DNA from: Chloroflexota bacterium
GTDB lineage: Bacteria > Chloroflexota > Anaerolineae > Anaerolineales > Villigracilaceae
Length of the DNA stretch: 64,000 nucleotides
Assembly (NCBI GenBank): GCA_024224815.1
Contig: JAAENC010001036.1
Coordinates: forward strand, 32,618-96,617
Reading direction: 5' to 3'
Shown here: piece after piece, positions 45,338-54,144 of the stretch
How positions within the stretch are numbered: the stretch's first letter is position 1
How the letters are laid out: each line of letters begins with the position of its first letter
The notes under the pieces: model-generated
Told to the model about the DNA's origin: nothing
What the model saw: the letters and a program-made list of their open reading frames with translations, nothing else
The model's database searches: none
Program-made: the position numbers and the translations under genes

Positions 45338-45402
45338 TTTAGAGAGAGTAGAGAGTGGAGATTAGAGAGCAGTAACTTCTCTCTAATCTTCTATTCTCTC
45401 AA
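45338..45402. repeat. AGAGAGTAGAGAG wordy palindrome between archease and rtcB
   Basis: AGAGAGTAGAGAGTGGAGAT and its partner TCTCTCTAATCTTCTATTC form an imperfect stem. Related words are translated within recJ at 57287-57305 and 58402-58416. Confidence 0.6.
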
Positions 45403-45806
45403 ACGTCGAAGACAATCTCCACTTCCAGTCCGCCTTTGCTCTCGCGAATATCCAGATTATGAAAAGTGACCGCTTTGATCTCTTTCTCGATTGAGCGCAA
45501 AGGGCCCCCTCCTATTATGCCTGATAATTTTCTGCCTTCAACACTCAAAGCCGAAAAATCATCAAATAATAATTTTTCAGATTCGGATAAATAAAGTAAC
45601 TCCTCCAAAAAGGCGACCAACAAACTCTCAGCATCATAGGCTTCGAGAGACAGCTCCCGCTCCGCTCGCGGACCATCGGCTGGGTCAGCGCTGGTCAACA
45701 TCCACATCCCCCGAGCGGATTCCGTTAAAAGCCCCTGTATATCCTCTGCCCATACATGGATGCTCCAATCGGCAGTATGTGATATCTCTTTGTAGCCCAT
45801 TTGCAC
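45399..45806 (-). CDS. archease
   Basis: 135 residues of the archease family, the protein that activates RtcB guanylylation. Family features: YKEISHTADWSIHVWAE near the start, LLTESARGMWML, LEAYDAESLLVAFLEELLYL and KAVTFHNLDI near the end, with acidic residues that bind metal. Upstream of rtcB on the same strand, separated by a 69-base repeat-filled gap. Confidence 0.93.
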   Translation of the reverse strand: MQMGYKEISHTADWSIHVWAEDIQGLLTESARGMWMLTSADPADGPRAERELSLEAYDAESLLVAFLEELLYLSESEKLLFDDFSALSVEGRKLSGIIGGGPLRSIEKEIKAVTFHNLDIRESKGGLEVEIVFDV

Positions 45807-45959
45807 TTATTCCTTGATGAAAATTCTTCTACCTTTATTGTATCCGAAGCTGGCTATAATATGCTTGGTAAGCCTGTACTTTTGTGTAATAATTCAAACA
45901 GGATGAGATAATCTAATAAGTATTTTCCCTTTGTGAAAGAAATTAAACTGGAAAGTGAG

Positions 45960-47063
45960 ATGAGTACTTCTCCAAACGCTATACAACAAAACTTACCTCG
46001 TGGACTGGGCGGCATCATTTGTCTTGGGCTTATTGTATTTGTCGTGCTGGGCGGCTTCTTTTTGCTTCCTGCAAATATCTATCATCATGTCACAGAAAGA
46101 TATATTTTCTCAGGGAGAGGGGGAAATACCTCCCTTTATTTGGGTGTTATGCTCCCCAAAAGCGGACCTTATCAGGATGTTAAAAATCTTGAAATTCTCT
46201 GGGATGGATTTCAGGATATTCAAGATCATGGTTTTGTGGATATCATCAAGTTTTCAGGGGAAACGAGTCATCAAGGAAATTTTGAAGCGATCATTGAATA
46301 CGATGTTAAATTGCCACAAAGATTTCTTTCGTGGCCTGCTCCAGTAGAAGGTTTTCAGCGATTACCGCAGGTTGGGATCGATTCTAATTGTGAGTGTATG
46401 CAGGAAAAAGCTGCGTCGATAAAAAGAGAAGGGGGGGAGAAAAACGCTTATAGAATTTATGCTTTTGTTGTTGATTATCTAACTTATGAAGGGGATGATA
46501 GTGATTGTGCGGTTATGTCTGCGAGTGATGCGTTGAAGATTGGCTCTTGCGCTTGTAGAGGCTATGCCTGCTTGATGACGGCGTTGTGCAGGGCGTCGGA
46601 TATTCCTGCTCAGATGATGCTTGGTTTGGTTTATCCCGACCCAATGTTTAAGTCTCATCTGAGTTCTTTCCCTGAAAACCCGAATGAAGCCCATGCCTGG
46701 GTGGAGTATTATGATGGTGAAAGCTGGAAAATGGCTGACCCAACCTGGGCGCTACAGTATTTAAAATTCATGCAGTTTGGCAGAAATGACGGTCGGCATT
46801 TGGCTTATGGGGAGTTGGAGCAGATATTGAATCTCGATGAAGCAATGGAGATGTGGGCGCTTGAGCAAGCTGAATTCAGGTTAGGGGACGGGGAATCTTT
46901 CAGGTATGTTGCGACATCTGATTCTGCTCAGCTTTCCTTTTTGCCTACGGTGTCTATCCAAAGAAAATGGGACGGCCGCTGGCTGAATACCTTGATCGTG
47001 TGGGGGATAATGACGTGGGGCTTATGCAAATATAGAGATAAATTGCGCTTTGCAAAAAAATAA
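45960..47063 (+). CDS. membrane-anchored transglutaminase-like protein
   Basis: 367 residues. One N-terminal membrane segment (residues about 10-37) and a hydrophobic stretch near the C-terminus frame an extracytoplasmic domain. Catalytic triad candidates: Cys in GSCACRGYACLMTALCRASDIPA, His in NEAHAWVEYYDG and Asp in MADPTWAL. The core is unusually Cys-rich. ATG 45960 is chosen; an in-frame GTG lies nine codons upstream. Function is probably extracellular peptide hydrolysis or cross-linking. Confidence 0.8.
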   Translation: MSTSPNAIQQNLPRGLGGIICLGLIVFVVLGGFFLLPANIYHHVTERYIFSGRGGNTSLYLGVMLPKSGPYQDVKNLEILWDGFQDIQDHGFVDIIKFSGETSHQGNFEAIIEYDVKLPQRFLSWPAPVEGFQRLPQVGIDSNCECMQEKAASIKREGGEKNAYRIYAFVVDYLTYEGDDSDCAVMSASDALKIGSCACRGYACLMTALCRASDIPAQMMLGLVYPDPMFKSHLSSFPENPNEAHAWVEYYDGESWKMADPTWALQYLKFMQFGRNDGRHLAYGELEQILNLDEAMEMWALEQAEFRLGDGESFRYVATSDSAQLSFLPTVSIQRKWDGRWLNTLIVWGIMTWGLCKYRDKLRFAKK

Positions 47064-47072
47064 GATTAAATA

Positions 47073-47112
47073 AATAACCGCCAAGACGCAGAGCGCGCAG
47101 AGATTTTCTTTA
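47073..47112. repeat. CCGCCAAGACGC wordy repeat
   Basis: AATAACCGCCAAGACGCAGA and GCGCAGAGATTTTC words, complementary to the one at 41045-41090. Confidence 0.5.
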
Positions 47113-47226
47113 GGGCGCCAAGCCATCTATACCCTTTATAAATATTCTCTACCGTACATTCAACGAATGGCACGTTAAAACAGGGTTTTTGCTTTCAAAG
47201 AAAACAAGAGAGTGCTAATTAAAATT

Positions 47227-47266
47227 AAAGACTTCGGAAGTTTCAAAAACTTCCGAAGTCTTTATA
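47227..47266. terminator. bidirectional terminator
   Basis: AAAGACTTCGGAAGTTT pairs perfectly with AAACTTCCGAAGTCTTT. It lies between convergent genes and belongs to the CTTCGGAAG palindrome type. Confidence 0.8.
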
Positions 47267-47276
47267 TGCCGTGAGC

Positions 47277-48296
47277 TTATTCAGCTTTCGCAAACTTTAT
47301 CATTTCATTTAATTGTTCGCGTGTGCCCATCACGATCAGCACCCCGTCGGGTTTCAGGATGGTTTCTGGTCCAACGTGGGTATCAAAATCTCCTTCTGGG
47401 GCACGACAAGCCAAAACCGTGATGCCAAGTTGACCGCGAATTTGGGTTTCAGCGATTGTTTTCCCTGCAAATTCAGAACCGGATTCGATGCAAACTTCTT
47501 CGAGCAACATTTCCAACCCACCGACGTGGACGATACCGTCGAGAAAATCTGCCACGCTGGGACGCATGAGCGTCGCTGCGATGCGTTTCCCGCTGATGTG
47601 ATAAGGCATAATCGTGCGGTTGGCTCCGGCACGCAACAACTTGGGTGTGGAATCTTCGTAATTTGCGCGCGCAACGATATAGATATCTGGTGCCAGACTA
47701 CGTGCTGTAAGCGTAATAAATACATTCTCGGCATCGGAGTTGACCGCAGCGACAAGAGCTTTGGCTTTGTCAATGCCAACCTCGTGGAGCATGGTTTCCT
47801 TGGCGGCATTTCCTACGACAGCCAAACAACCATGCTCTTGCGCTTGAGCAGCTTCTTCGGGATCAATATCGATCACGATAAAGGGTACACCTTCTACTTT
47901 GAGTTCTTCGGTCACATTCTTGCCGACCCGCCCGTAGCCGCATACAATAATATGGTTCTTTAATTCGGATAACATACGCGCGTGTCTCCTTTTTTCTCGA
48001 TATTCCTGCCATTTACCGGATATGATGTAATCAACCCCAACAGTGACCGCAAAACCGACCACGCCGCCACCGCCTAGAATTAAGAAAATGGTGAAAAATC
48101 TTCCCGCTGATGAAAGCTCTCGCACCTCCCCAAATCCAACCGTGCTGATCGTGATGACGGTCATATAGAGCGCCTCGATGAAGCTCATTCCCTCCAGCCA
48201 GCGATAACCAGACGTCCCGATCAGGATCAACACAAGGAAAATGACAAAAGCCAGAATAAAACGATTTTGGAATTGGACGCGGAGATTTTTAAACAT
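47277..48296 (-). CDS. potassium channel protein with RCK/TrkA regulatory domain
   Basis: 339 residues. Two membrane helices enclose a pore loop with selectivity motif ITISTVGFGE (residues about 47-56). The RCK N domain follows (HIIVCGYGRVGKNVTEEL, FIVIDIDPEEAAQAQ, VVGNAAKETMLHEVGI), and a TrkA-C domain ends the protein. A ligand such as a nucleotide or Ca2+ would gate the channel. Transcribed convergently to the transglutaminase gene. Confidence 0.93.
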   Translation of the reverse strand: MFKNLRVQFQNRFILAFVIFLVLILIGTSGYRWLEGMSFIEALYMTVITISTVGFGEVRELSSAGRFFTIFLILGGGGVVGFAVTVGVDYIISGKWQEYREKRRHARMLSELKNHIIVCGYGRVGKNVTEELKVEGVPFIVIDIDPEEAAQAQEHGCLAVVGNAAKETMLHEVGIDKAKALVAAVNSDAENVFITLTARSLAPDIYIVARANYEDSTPKLLRAGANRTIMPYHISGKRIAATLMRPSVADFLDGIVHVGGLEMLLEEVCIESGSEFAGKTIAETQIRGQLGITVLACRAPEGDFDTHVGPETILKPDGVLIVMGTREQLNEMIKFAKAE

Positions 48297-48315
48297 GGTT
48301 CAGGTATTTTAACCG

Positions 48316-48510
48316 CTAGTCTTTTTTAAACACAAAGGGCACAAAGATTTTCAGTCCGCTTGAGCGGGCTTCGCAACTATAGCACGGTGGATTTATCCCC
48401 GCGCGACGATGATTTTCAAAACCATCTCCACAGACATAGCAATGTCCATGCGGGTTAGTGATTGTTGATTTATCATGGGCATATTGTAAATCACCAAAGC
48501 CCCTCCTCAC
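48316..48510 (-). CDS. possible small Cys-pair protein
   Basis: 64 codons with two CxxC pairs (HCYVCGDGFENHRRAGINPP then CYSCEAR), 22 residues apart, as in a small zinc ribbon. The C-terminal codons run into the CACAAAG wordy repeat, and there is no good ribosome site, so the coding status is doubtful. If real, it would be the gene just upstream of the K+ channel. Confidence 0.35.
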   Translation of the reverse strand: MRRGFGDLQYAHDKSTITNPHGHCYVCGDGFENHRRAGINPPCYSCEARSSGLKIFVPFVFKKD

Positions 48511-48529
48511 AACAAAAACTCAAAAAACA

Positions 48530-48612
48530 TTCGCGAAATTCGCCAATTCGCGTAATTTGTGTTGAATCTTTTGTTCTTCTTCGTGCTCCTTTGTGCTCTT
48601 CGTGGTAAAAAT
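48530..48612. repeat. wordy repeat before the ABC exporter
   Basis: Runs of near-repeats: ATTCGCGAAATTCGCCAATT followed by CTTCGTGCTCCTTTGTGCTC and TTCGTGGTAAAAA. The latter matches the TGTACTCTGTGGTAAAA element before ilvE (6485-6503). Confidence 0.6.
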
Positions 48613-48617
48613 ACCCC

Positions 48618-50405
48618 ATGACTAAAACCCAAAAATCCCACCCCCTCGCTCGCCTCTGGAACTACGCCATTCCGCATCGCCGTGCGATGGTTTTGGCCTC
48701 CATCTATGCCATTCTCAACAGGATATTCGATCTCCTCCCGCCCCTACTCATCGGTGCAGCGGTTGATACCGTTGTAGAAAAGCAAGATTCTCTCATCGCT
48801 CGCTTTGGCATCATCGAAGTAGAATCCCAGCTTGTCGCCATCGCCGGTCTAACCGTCATTATCTGGGGCTTGGAATCCATCTTCGAATATCTCTATCAAC
48901 TTGCCTGGCGCAATCTCGCCCAAACCCTCCAGCATGAACTTCGTCATGATACTTACGACCACGTCCAGCATCTCAAACTCGCTTATTTTGAAGATCGCTC
49001 CACTGGCGGTTTGCTCTCTGTCCTTAACGACGATATCAACCAACTCGAGCGTTTTCTCAACGTCGGCGCTATCGATATTTTGCATCTTCTCACTACAGTC
49101 ACCGTCATCGGCGGCATTTTCTTTTACACCGCCCCCGAAGTCGCCTGGATGGCAATGCTCCCCATGCCCTTCATCATTTGGGGTTCCATCTATTTTCAGA
49201 AAAGCCTTGCCCCAAAATATGCCGCTGTCCGCGAACAGGTTGGCATCCTAAATAGTTATCTCGCCAACAATCTCAGCGGCATCGCCACCATCAAATCTTT
49301 TACATCCGAGAAACACGAACTCGACCGCATCACTCATGAAAGCGATCTTTATCGTCTCGCGAACGAATCTGCTATCAAGCGCTCCTCCGCTTTCGTTCCG
49401 CTCATCCGCGTTGTCATCATGAGTGGTTTTATCGCCATTCTCATTTTTGGCGGACGCATGGCCCTCTCTGGCGCATTGGCTGTCGGGACTTATTCCGTCC
49501 TGATCTTTATCACCCAGCGTCTACTTTGGCCGCTAACGCGTCTTGGCGATACTTTGGATTTATATCAACGTTCGATGGCTTCCACAGAAAGGATTCTCGA
49601 TCTCTTGGATGCAGATGCCCTCCTTCCGGATGGTGAAACACCCCTGGATTTAGGCTTGCTGCGCGGTGAAATCAACTTGGATTCGATCTCATTCGAATAC
49701 GCCGACACCGACGCGAAATCCGTCATCGACAATCTAACCCTCAACATCCCTGCCGGAGACACGGTCGGCATCGTTGGCTCCACAGGTGCGGGTAAAACCA
49801 CCCTCGTCAAATTGCTCCTGCGTTTTTACGATGTTCAAAAAGGAAGTCTTCGCCTCGATGGATATGATCTGCGCGACATAAAACTTGAAGATTTGCGTAA
49901 AGCCATCGGCTTCGTCAGTCAGGATGTCTATCTCTTCCACGGTACGGTGCGCGAGAATATCGCCTACGGTACTTTTAACGCTTCTGATGAAGAAATTATC
50001 AAAGCCGCCAAAATAGCTGAAGCCCACGATTTTATTGTCGATCTACCCCAAGGCTACGAAACTATCGTCGGCGAACGCGGCCAAAAACTCTCTGGTGGTC
50101 AACGTCAACGAGTCTCCATTGCCCGTGCCGTACTCAAAAATCCCCCCGTCCTAATTTTAGATGAAGCCACATCCGCTGTGGATAATGAAACCGAAGCACT
50201 CATTCAGCGCTCGCTGGAAAAAATCGCTATCGGCCGCACCACCATCGTTATCGCCCACCGCCTCTCCACCATCCGCAACGCGGACAGGATTTTTGTCCTC
50301 GAACACGGTCAACTCAAAGAAGACGGCAAACATGATGAGTTGGTCGCACAAAAGGGTATCTATGCTCGTCTTTGGGGTGTTCAGACGGGCTTGCGTAAAA
50401 GCTAA
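48618..50405 (+). CDS. ABC exporter with fused membrane and ATPase domains
   Basis: 595 residues. Six membrane helices in residues 1-320 form an exporter domain ([19 protein letters not shown] at the start). The ATPase domain has Walker [12 protein letters not shown]-loop FVSQDVYLF, signature [13 protein letters not shown], Walker [17 protein letters not shown] and switch [13 protein letters not shown]. As a half-transporter it would work as a homodimer. Substrate unknown; relatives export lipids, peptides or drugs. Confidence 0.93.
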   Translation: MTKTQKSHPLARLWNYAIPHRRAMVLASIYAILNRIFDLLPPLLIGAAVDTVVEKQDSLIARFGIIEVESQLVAIAGLTVIIWGLESIFEYLYQLAWRNLAQTLQHELRHDTYDHVQHLKLAYFEDRSTGGLLSVLNDDINQLERFLNVGAIDILHLLTTVTVIGGIFFYTAPEVAWMAMLPMPFIIWGSIYFQKSLAPKYAAVREQVGILNSYLANNLSGIATIKSFTSEKHELDRITHESDLYRLANESAIKRSSAFVPLIRVVIMSGFIAILIFGGRMALSGALAVGTYSVLIFITQRLLWPLTRLGDTLDLYQRSMASTERILDLLDADALLPDGETPLDLGLLRGEINLDSISFEYADTDAKSVIDNLTLNIPAGDTVGIVGSTGAGKTTLVKLLLRFYDVQKGSLRLDGYDLRDIKLEDLRKAIGFVSQDVYLFHGTVRENIAYGTFNASDEEIIKAAKIAEAHDFIVDLPQGYETIVGERGQKLSGGQRQRVSIARAVLKNPPVLILDEATSAVDNETEALIQRSLEKIAIGRTTIVIAHRLSTIRNADRIFVLEHGQLKEDGKHDELVAQKGIYARLWGVQTGLRKS

Positions 50406-50540
50406 ATTAATCTGGTCTCCCCTAAATGCCACGCTTTTGGAATTTGGGGGAGATGTCCGAAGGGCAGAGGGGGCGGGCGAGGGGCGATAATTCACGGTAA
50501 AATTACATGACCTATCAACCTAATAGATCAAGGACTTTCC

Positions 50541-51722
50541 ATGCCAGAGAATAAAATTTACGATGCCATCATGGTTGGGGGCGGCGTAATGGGATGCGCC
50601 ACCGCCTACTACCTGATGAAAAAAGACCCAAATTTGAAGGTCGCTATCGTTGAAAAAGACCCCTCCTACGAATTTAATTCCACTGTGCTATCAGACGCGA
50701 ATATCCGCCTGCAATTCAACGTGAAGGAAAATATCCAAATTTCGCAATACGGGATTAGCGTGCTAAAGACCTTTGCCGAAGATATGGCTGTAGATGGTAG
50801 CAAGCCCAATATCCAGTTTCGTCAGCAGGGGAATTTATTTATGAGTGACGAAGCGGGTAAGGCATCCTCCCAAAAAGGGATCACCCTCCAGCAAAGTTTG
50901 GGTTGTGCAACCGAGTGGCTCGAAGCTGACCAAGTCAAAGAGAAATTCTCGCTTTTTGAAGTCGATCAAATCGCGGGGGCAGGTTGGTCTCCCTCCGATG
51001 GCACAATGGATGCGAACGCAGTTTTGATCGGTTATAAAAATAAGGCGATTGCATTAGGTGCGGAATTTGTAGAAGGGGAAGTGCGTGAAATTCTGAAAGA
51101 TAATGGGCGAGTTAGCGGTGTACGCTTGGCTTCTGGCGATGAAATGCAAGCGAATTTTGTGGTTAATTCATCTGGCGCCTGGACGAAGGGACTGACTGAA
51201 ACCCTTGGTATTGAGTTGCCCATTGTCCCGATTAAGCGCCATGTTTTTGTCGTAGATACAAATGCCAACCCTGATGTGGAATATCCACTCACGGTTTTTC
51301 CATCAGGCTTATATCTGATTCAGGAACATGCAAATACCTTTTTGGTGGGAAAAAGTTTGGACAGCGATCCGATTGGGATTGACTTTGCCTTCGACCGGAA
51401 TATCTTTATCGAAGAATTATGGGAAGAACTTGTAGGTTTTGCTCCTGTCTTTGACCAACTTAAGATTTCTGGCGGTTGGGCTGGGCTTTATGCTGTGAAT
51501 ACTTTTGATGGCAATGCGATTTTGGGCGAGTGGCCTGACTTGAAGGGGTTCATGCTGGCAAATGGATTCTCTGGTCATGGTTTTCAGCAATGCCATGGTG
51601 TTGGGCGTTATCTGGCTGAATTGATTCTTGGAGAAACGCCGTCTATTGACCTTTCGATTTTCTCTCCGCAGCGTATTTTGGATAATAAACCTGTTTTTGA
51701 AAGTGAGCATAAGTTAGTTTAG
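50541..51722 (+). CDS. FAD-dependent oxidoreductase of the DAO family
   Basis: 393 residues. N-terminal dinucleotide motif DAIMVGGGVMGCATAYYLMK, then VNSSGAWTKGLTETLGIELP and the C-terminal GFSGHGFQQCHGVGRYLAEL. This is the glycine/sarcosine oxidase-like family of amine oxidoreductases, which oxidise secondary or N-methylated amino acids. The Cys in FQQCHG is near the usual place of covalent flavin attachment in relatives, but this is uncertain. Substrate unknown. Confidence 0.9.
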   Translation: MPENKIYDAIMVGGGVMGCATAYYLMKKDPNLKVAIVEKDPSYEFNSTVLSDANIRLQFNVKENIQISQYGISVLKTFAEDMAVDGSKPNIQFRQQGNLFMSDEAGKASSQKGITLQQSLGCATEWLEADQVKEKFSLFEVDQIAGAGWSPSDGTMDANAVLIGYKNKAIALGAEFVEGEVREILKDNGRVSGVRLASGDEMQANFVVNSSGAWTKGLTETLGIELPIVPIKRHVFVVDTNANPDVEYPLTVFPSGLYLIQEHANTFLVGKSLDSDPIGIDFAFDRNIFIEELWEELVGFAPVFDQLKISGGWAGLYAVNTFDGNAILGEWPDLKGFMLANGFSGHGFQQCHGVGRYLAELILGETPSIDLSIFSPQRILDNKPVFESEHKLV

Positions 51723-51751
51723 CTCTTTTTGTGGTAGAAATTCATTTAAAG

Positions 51752-51847
51752 AGAGTGCGTCGCACCAACTTCGACTAAAAGATATTAATCGATCAGTATT
51801 TTGCCCATCGAAGGGCAGAATCTCATCGTTTTGGTGCGACGCACTCT
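51752..51847. repeat. perfect 17-bp inverted repeat with an inner hairpin
   Basis: AGAGTGCGTCGCACCAA (51752-51768) is exactly mirrored at 51831-51847. The 62-base interior has TGCCC..GGGCA as a further stem. It lies 48 bases before the ThiS-like gene. GTGCGACGCAC-type words resemble the insertion in the dikinase gene. Confidence 0.75.
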
Positions 51848-51894
51848 TGGTTGAGAGAAAGCCCTATATATCTAAGTCGTAGTAAAATCAACTT

Positions 51895-52134
51895 ATGAAA
51901 ATCAGCGTTAAATTGATCGCCACTTACCGCGAGTTATTGCCAGAAGGCACGCAAGGAAATAAGATCGAGATTGATGTGCCCGAAGGCACGAAAGTCTCAG
52001 ATATCATGGCGCAGTTTGACGTCCCGCAAGATGATTCCAGTGTGATCGTTGTGAATGGATTGACAGTGACTCTTTCTACGATTTTGGTAGAAGGAGATGA
52101 AGTTTCAGCCTTTTCAGCAATTGCCGGAGGATAA
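51895..52134 (+). CDS. MoaD/ThiS-family sulfur carrier-like protein
   Basis: 79 residues with a beta-grasp fold and a C-terminal AIAGG. MoaD and ThiS carry sulfur as a thiocarboxylate on that terminal glycine. MKISVKLIATYRELLPEG and VVNGLTV are family-typical. Encoded 68 bases before aldehyde ferredoxin oxidoreductase, so a role in making its tungstopterin is likely by analogy with other AOR operons. Confidence 0.88.
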   Translation: MKISVKLIATYRELLPEGTQGNKIEIDVPEGTKVSDIMAQFDVPQDDSSVIVVNGLTVTLSTILVEGDEVSAFSAIAGG

Positions 52135-52138
52135 AAAG

Positions 52139-52193
52139 ATTAACCATCAAGATACTAAGTTCTAAGTTTTTCTTGGCGGTTCAAAAAAATAGG
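52139..52193. repeat. CATCAAGATACTAAG wordy repeat
   Basis: TTAACCATCAAGATACTAAG followed by TTCTAAGTTTTTCTTGGCGG, a variant of the CCGCCAAGACGC word at 47073. It lies between the ThiS-like gene and AOR. Confidence 0.45.
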
Positions 52194-52202
52194 AGAAAAT
52201 AA

Positions 52203-54026
52203 ATGAACGGATGGCATGGCAAAATCTTACGCGTAGATCTCACTAATCAGAAAACTTCTGTAGAAGATATAGATCCCAAGATCGCCAGAGATTATCTTGG
52301 CGGGCGCGGTTGGGCAATTCATTATCTTTATAACGAAGTTGACCCGATGGTAGAGCCGCTTGACCCTGAAAATAAACTTATCTTCGCGACAGGCCCGCTA
52401 ACAGCGACCTCCGCGCCAACGGGAAATCGCTATATGGTAGTCACCAAATCTCCGTTGACAGGTGCGTTGGCGCATTCTAACTCTGGTGGCGATTTCCCAA
52501 CCTGGATGAAGCGTACGGGTTTTGATCTCTTCATTTTCGAAGGAAAAGCGGAGAAACCTGTCTATTTATGGGTAAATGAAGATGAAGTAGAGATCCGTTC
52601 GGCGGAGCACCTTTGGGGAAAGGATGTTCCGGACACCACAGATACTCTTTTGGCAGCAACCAACCCTAAGGCCAAGGTCGCTTGCATTGGCCCGGCGGGA
52701 GAAAACCTCGCTTTAATGGCAGCCATCATGAATGATAAAGACCGTGCCGCTGCGCGATCCGGTGTGGGGGCTGTGATGGGCAGTAAAAACTTGAAAGGCG
52801 TGGTTGCTTACGGGCGGAAAAATCCTGTTTTTGCCGAAGAAAAGAAGATGCGTGAGTTGAGCATCAAAATTGCTAAAGAAGTCGGGGCAGATATGTTGGC
52901 CGGTTCTTCCTTGCGCGAATATGGCACAGCTTATGTGCCGCAAGTAACAAATACGCTCGGCATTTTGCCCACCAGAAATTGGCAAACCGGCGTTTTTGAA
53001 GGCGTAGATACGATTGATGGCCCGACACTGACTGAAAAATATCTGATTAAACCGAAGCCCTGCTATCGTTGCCCCATCGCTTGTGGGCGTTTGACCGAAG
53101 TGCCCGATGGCCCCTATGCGGGCAAAGGCGAAGGCCCCGAATACGAGACCATTTCGGCTTTTGGCTCAGGTTGTGGTGTGGATAATCTCGCCGCTGTGAC
53201 TAAAGCAAATTATTGGTGCAATGAACTTGGTTTAGATACGATCTCGGCTGGTATGACCATCGCTGCGGCGATGGAAATGTACGAAAAAGGGATTATTCCT
53301 GAAGAAGATATCGGGCAGCCGCTCCGCTTTGGCGATGCCGACGCAATGATCGAAATGGTCCAAAAAATAGCCTACCGCGAAGGATTCGGCGACGCTCTTG
53401 CGGAGGGTAGCTACCGTTTAGCAGACAAATACGGACACCCAGAAATTGCCGTGACCACCCGCAAACAGGAGTTCCCCGGTTATGATCCACGTGGTTCGCA
53501 AGGGATGGGTTTGCTCTACGCGACATCCAATAAAGGCGCTTCCCACATGGAAGGCGATGTGGCATACGAAGAAGTTTTCGGCGTACCCATAAAAGAAGAT
53601 CCACTCTCCACTGATGGTAAAGCAGAATTGGTCGCTCGTTTCCAGAACGCTTTTACGCTGATCGACGCTTCCGGTTTATGTGTTTTCTTGGCCGTTCGCT
53701 ACGTTTTTAGCGCAGATAGAATGATCTGGCCTGTTCGTCTTTCACAATTAATGGAATATACAACGGGGCTTACTTATACGCCTAAAGAAGTGCTAGACGC
53801 TGCTGACCGCGTTTATACCCTCGAGCGTTTATTCTTGCTCAAAGCTGGCTCAACCGAAGATACACTTCCGCCGAGAATGCTTAATGAACCTTTGCCAGAA
53901 GGCCCCGCCAAAGGGCACGTTAATCGTCTGGATGATATGCTCCCCGAGTTTTATAAAGAGCGCGGCTGGGATGAAAATGGTTGGCCCACCGAAGAGAAAT
54001 TGGCAGCGTTAGGAATTACGAAGTAA
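52203..54026 (+). CDS. tungsten-dependent aldehyde ferredoxin oxidoreductase (AOR family)
   Basis: 607 residues. The enzyme oxidises aldehydes to carboxylic acids with ferredoxin. Tungstopterin-binding start is GWHGKILRVDLTNQKTSVED. The 4Fe-4S cysteines are at 287, 290 and 294 (PCYRCPIACG) and 493 (SGLCVF), the same spacing as in Pyrococcus AOR. RRGWAIHYLYNE-like (GRGWAIHY), SGGDFPTWMKRTGFD and AARSGVGAVMGSKNLK are family motifs. A GGAG ribosome site precedes ATG. Which aldehyde it uses is unknown. Confidence 0.95.
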   Translation: MNGWHGKILRVDLTNQKTSVEDIDPKIARDYLGGRGWAIHYLYNEVDPMVEPLDPENKLIFATGPLTATSAPTGNRYMVVTKSPLTGALAHSNSGGDFPTWMKRTGFDLFIFEGKAEKPVYLWVNEDEVEIRSAEHLWGKDVPDTTDTLLAATNPKAKVACIGPAGENLALMAAIMNDKDRAAARSGVGAVMGSKNLKGVVAYGRKNPVFAEEKKMRELSIKIAKEVGADMLAGSSLREYGTAYVPQVTNTLGILPTRNWQTGVFEGVDTIDGPTLTEKYLIKPKPCYRCPIACGRLTEVPDGPYAGKGEGPEYETISAFGSGCGVDNLAAVTKANYWCNELGLDTISAGMTIAAAMEMYEKGIIPEEDIGQPLRFGDADAMIEMVQKIAYREGFGDALAEGSYRLADKYGHPEIAVTTRKQEFPGYDPRGSQGMGLLYATSNKGASHMEGDVAYEEVFGVPIKEDPLSTDGKAELVARFQNAFTLIDASGLCVFLAVRYVFSADRMIWPVRLSQLMEYTTGLTYTPKEVLDAADRVYTLERLFLLKAGSTEDTLPPRMLNEPLPEGPAKGHVNRLDDMLPEFYKERGWDENGWPTEEKLAALGITK

Positions 54027-54072
54027 GCGAATTTAGCGAATGCCTAAGAATACAATATAGTATGAGCATAAT

Positions 54073-54112
54073 AAAATACCCGTTCCTTATATATAAGGAA
54101 CGGGTATTTTTA
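54073..54112. terminator. bidirectional terminator
   Basis: AAAATACCCGTTCCTTAT pairs with ATAAGGAACGGGTATTTT, between convergent genes. Confidence 0.9.
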
Positions 54113-54144
54113 TCTGGCTTTTACAAAAGCTAAGGACTATTTCA

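Noticed and set aside
51752-51847. Molybdenum or tungsten cofactor riboswitch upstream of the ThiS-like gene
   Set aside because: The stem is unusually long and perfect, and I cannot match the conserved core of the known cofactor riboswitch; a repeat element is equally likely, so it is listed only as a repeat.
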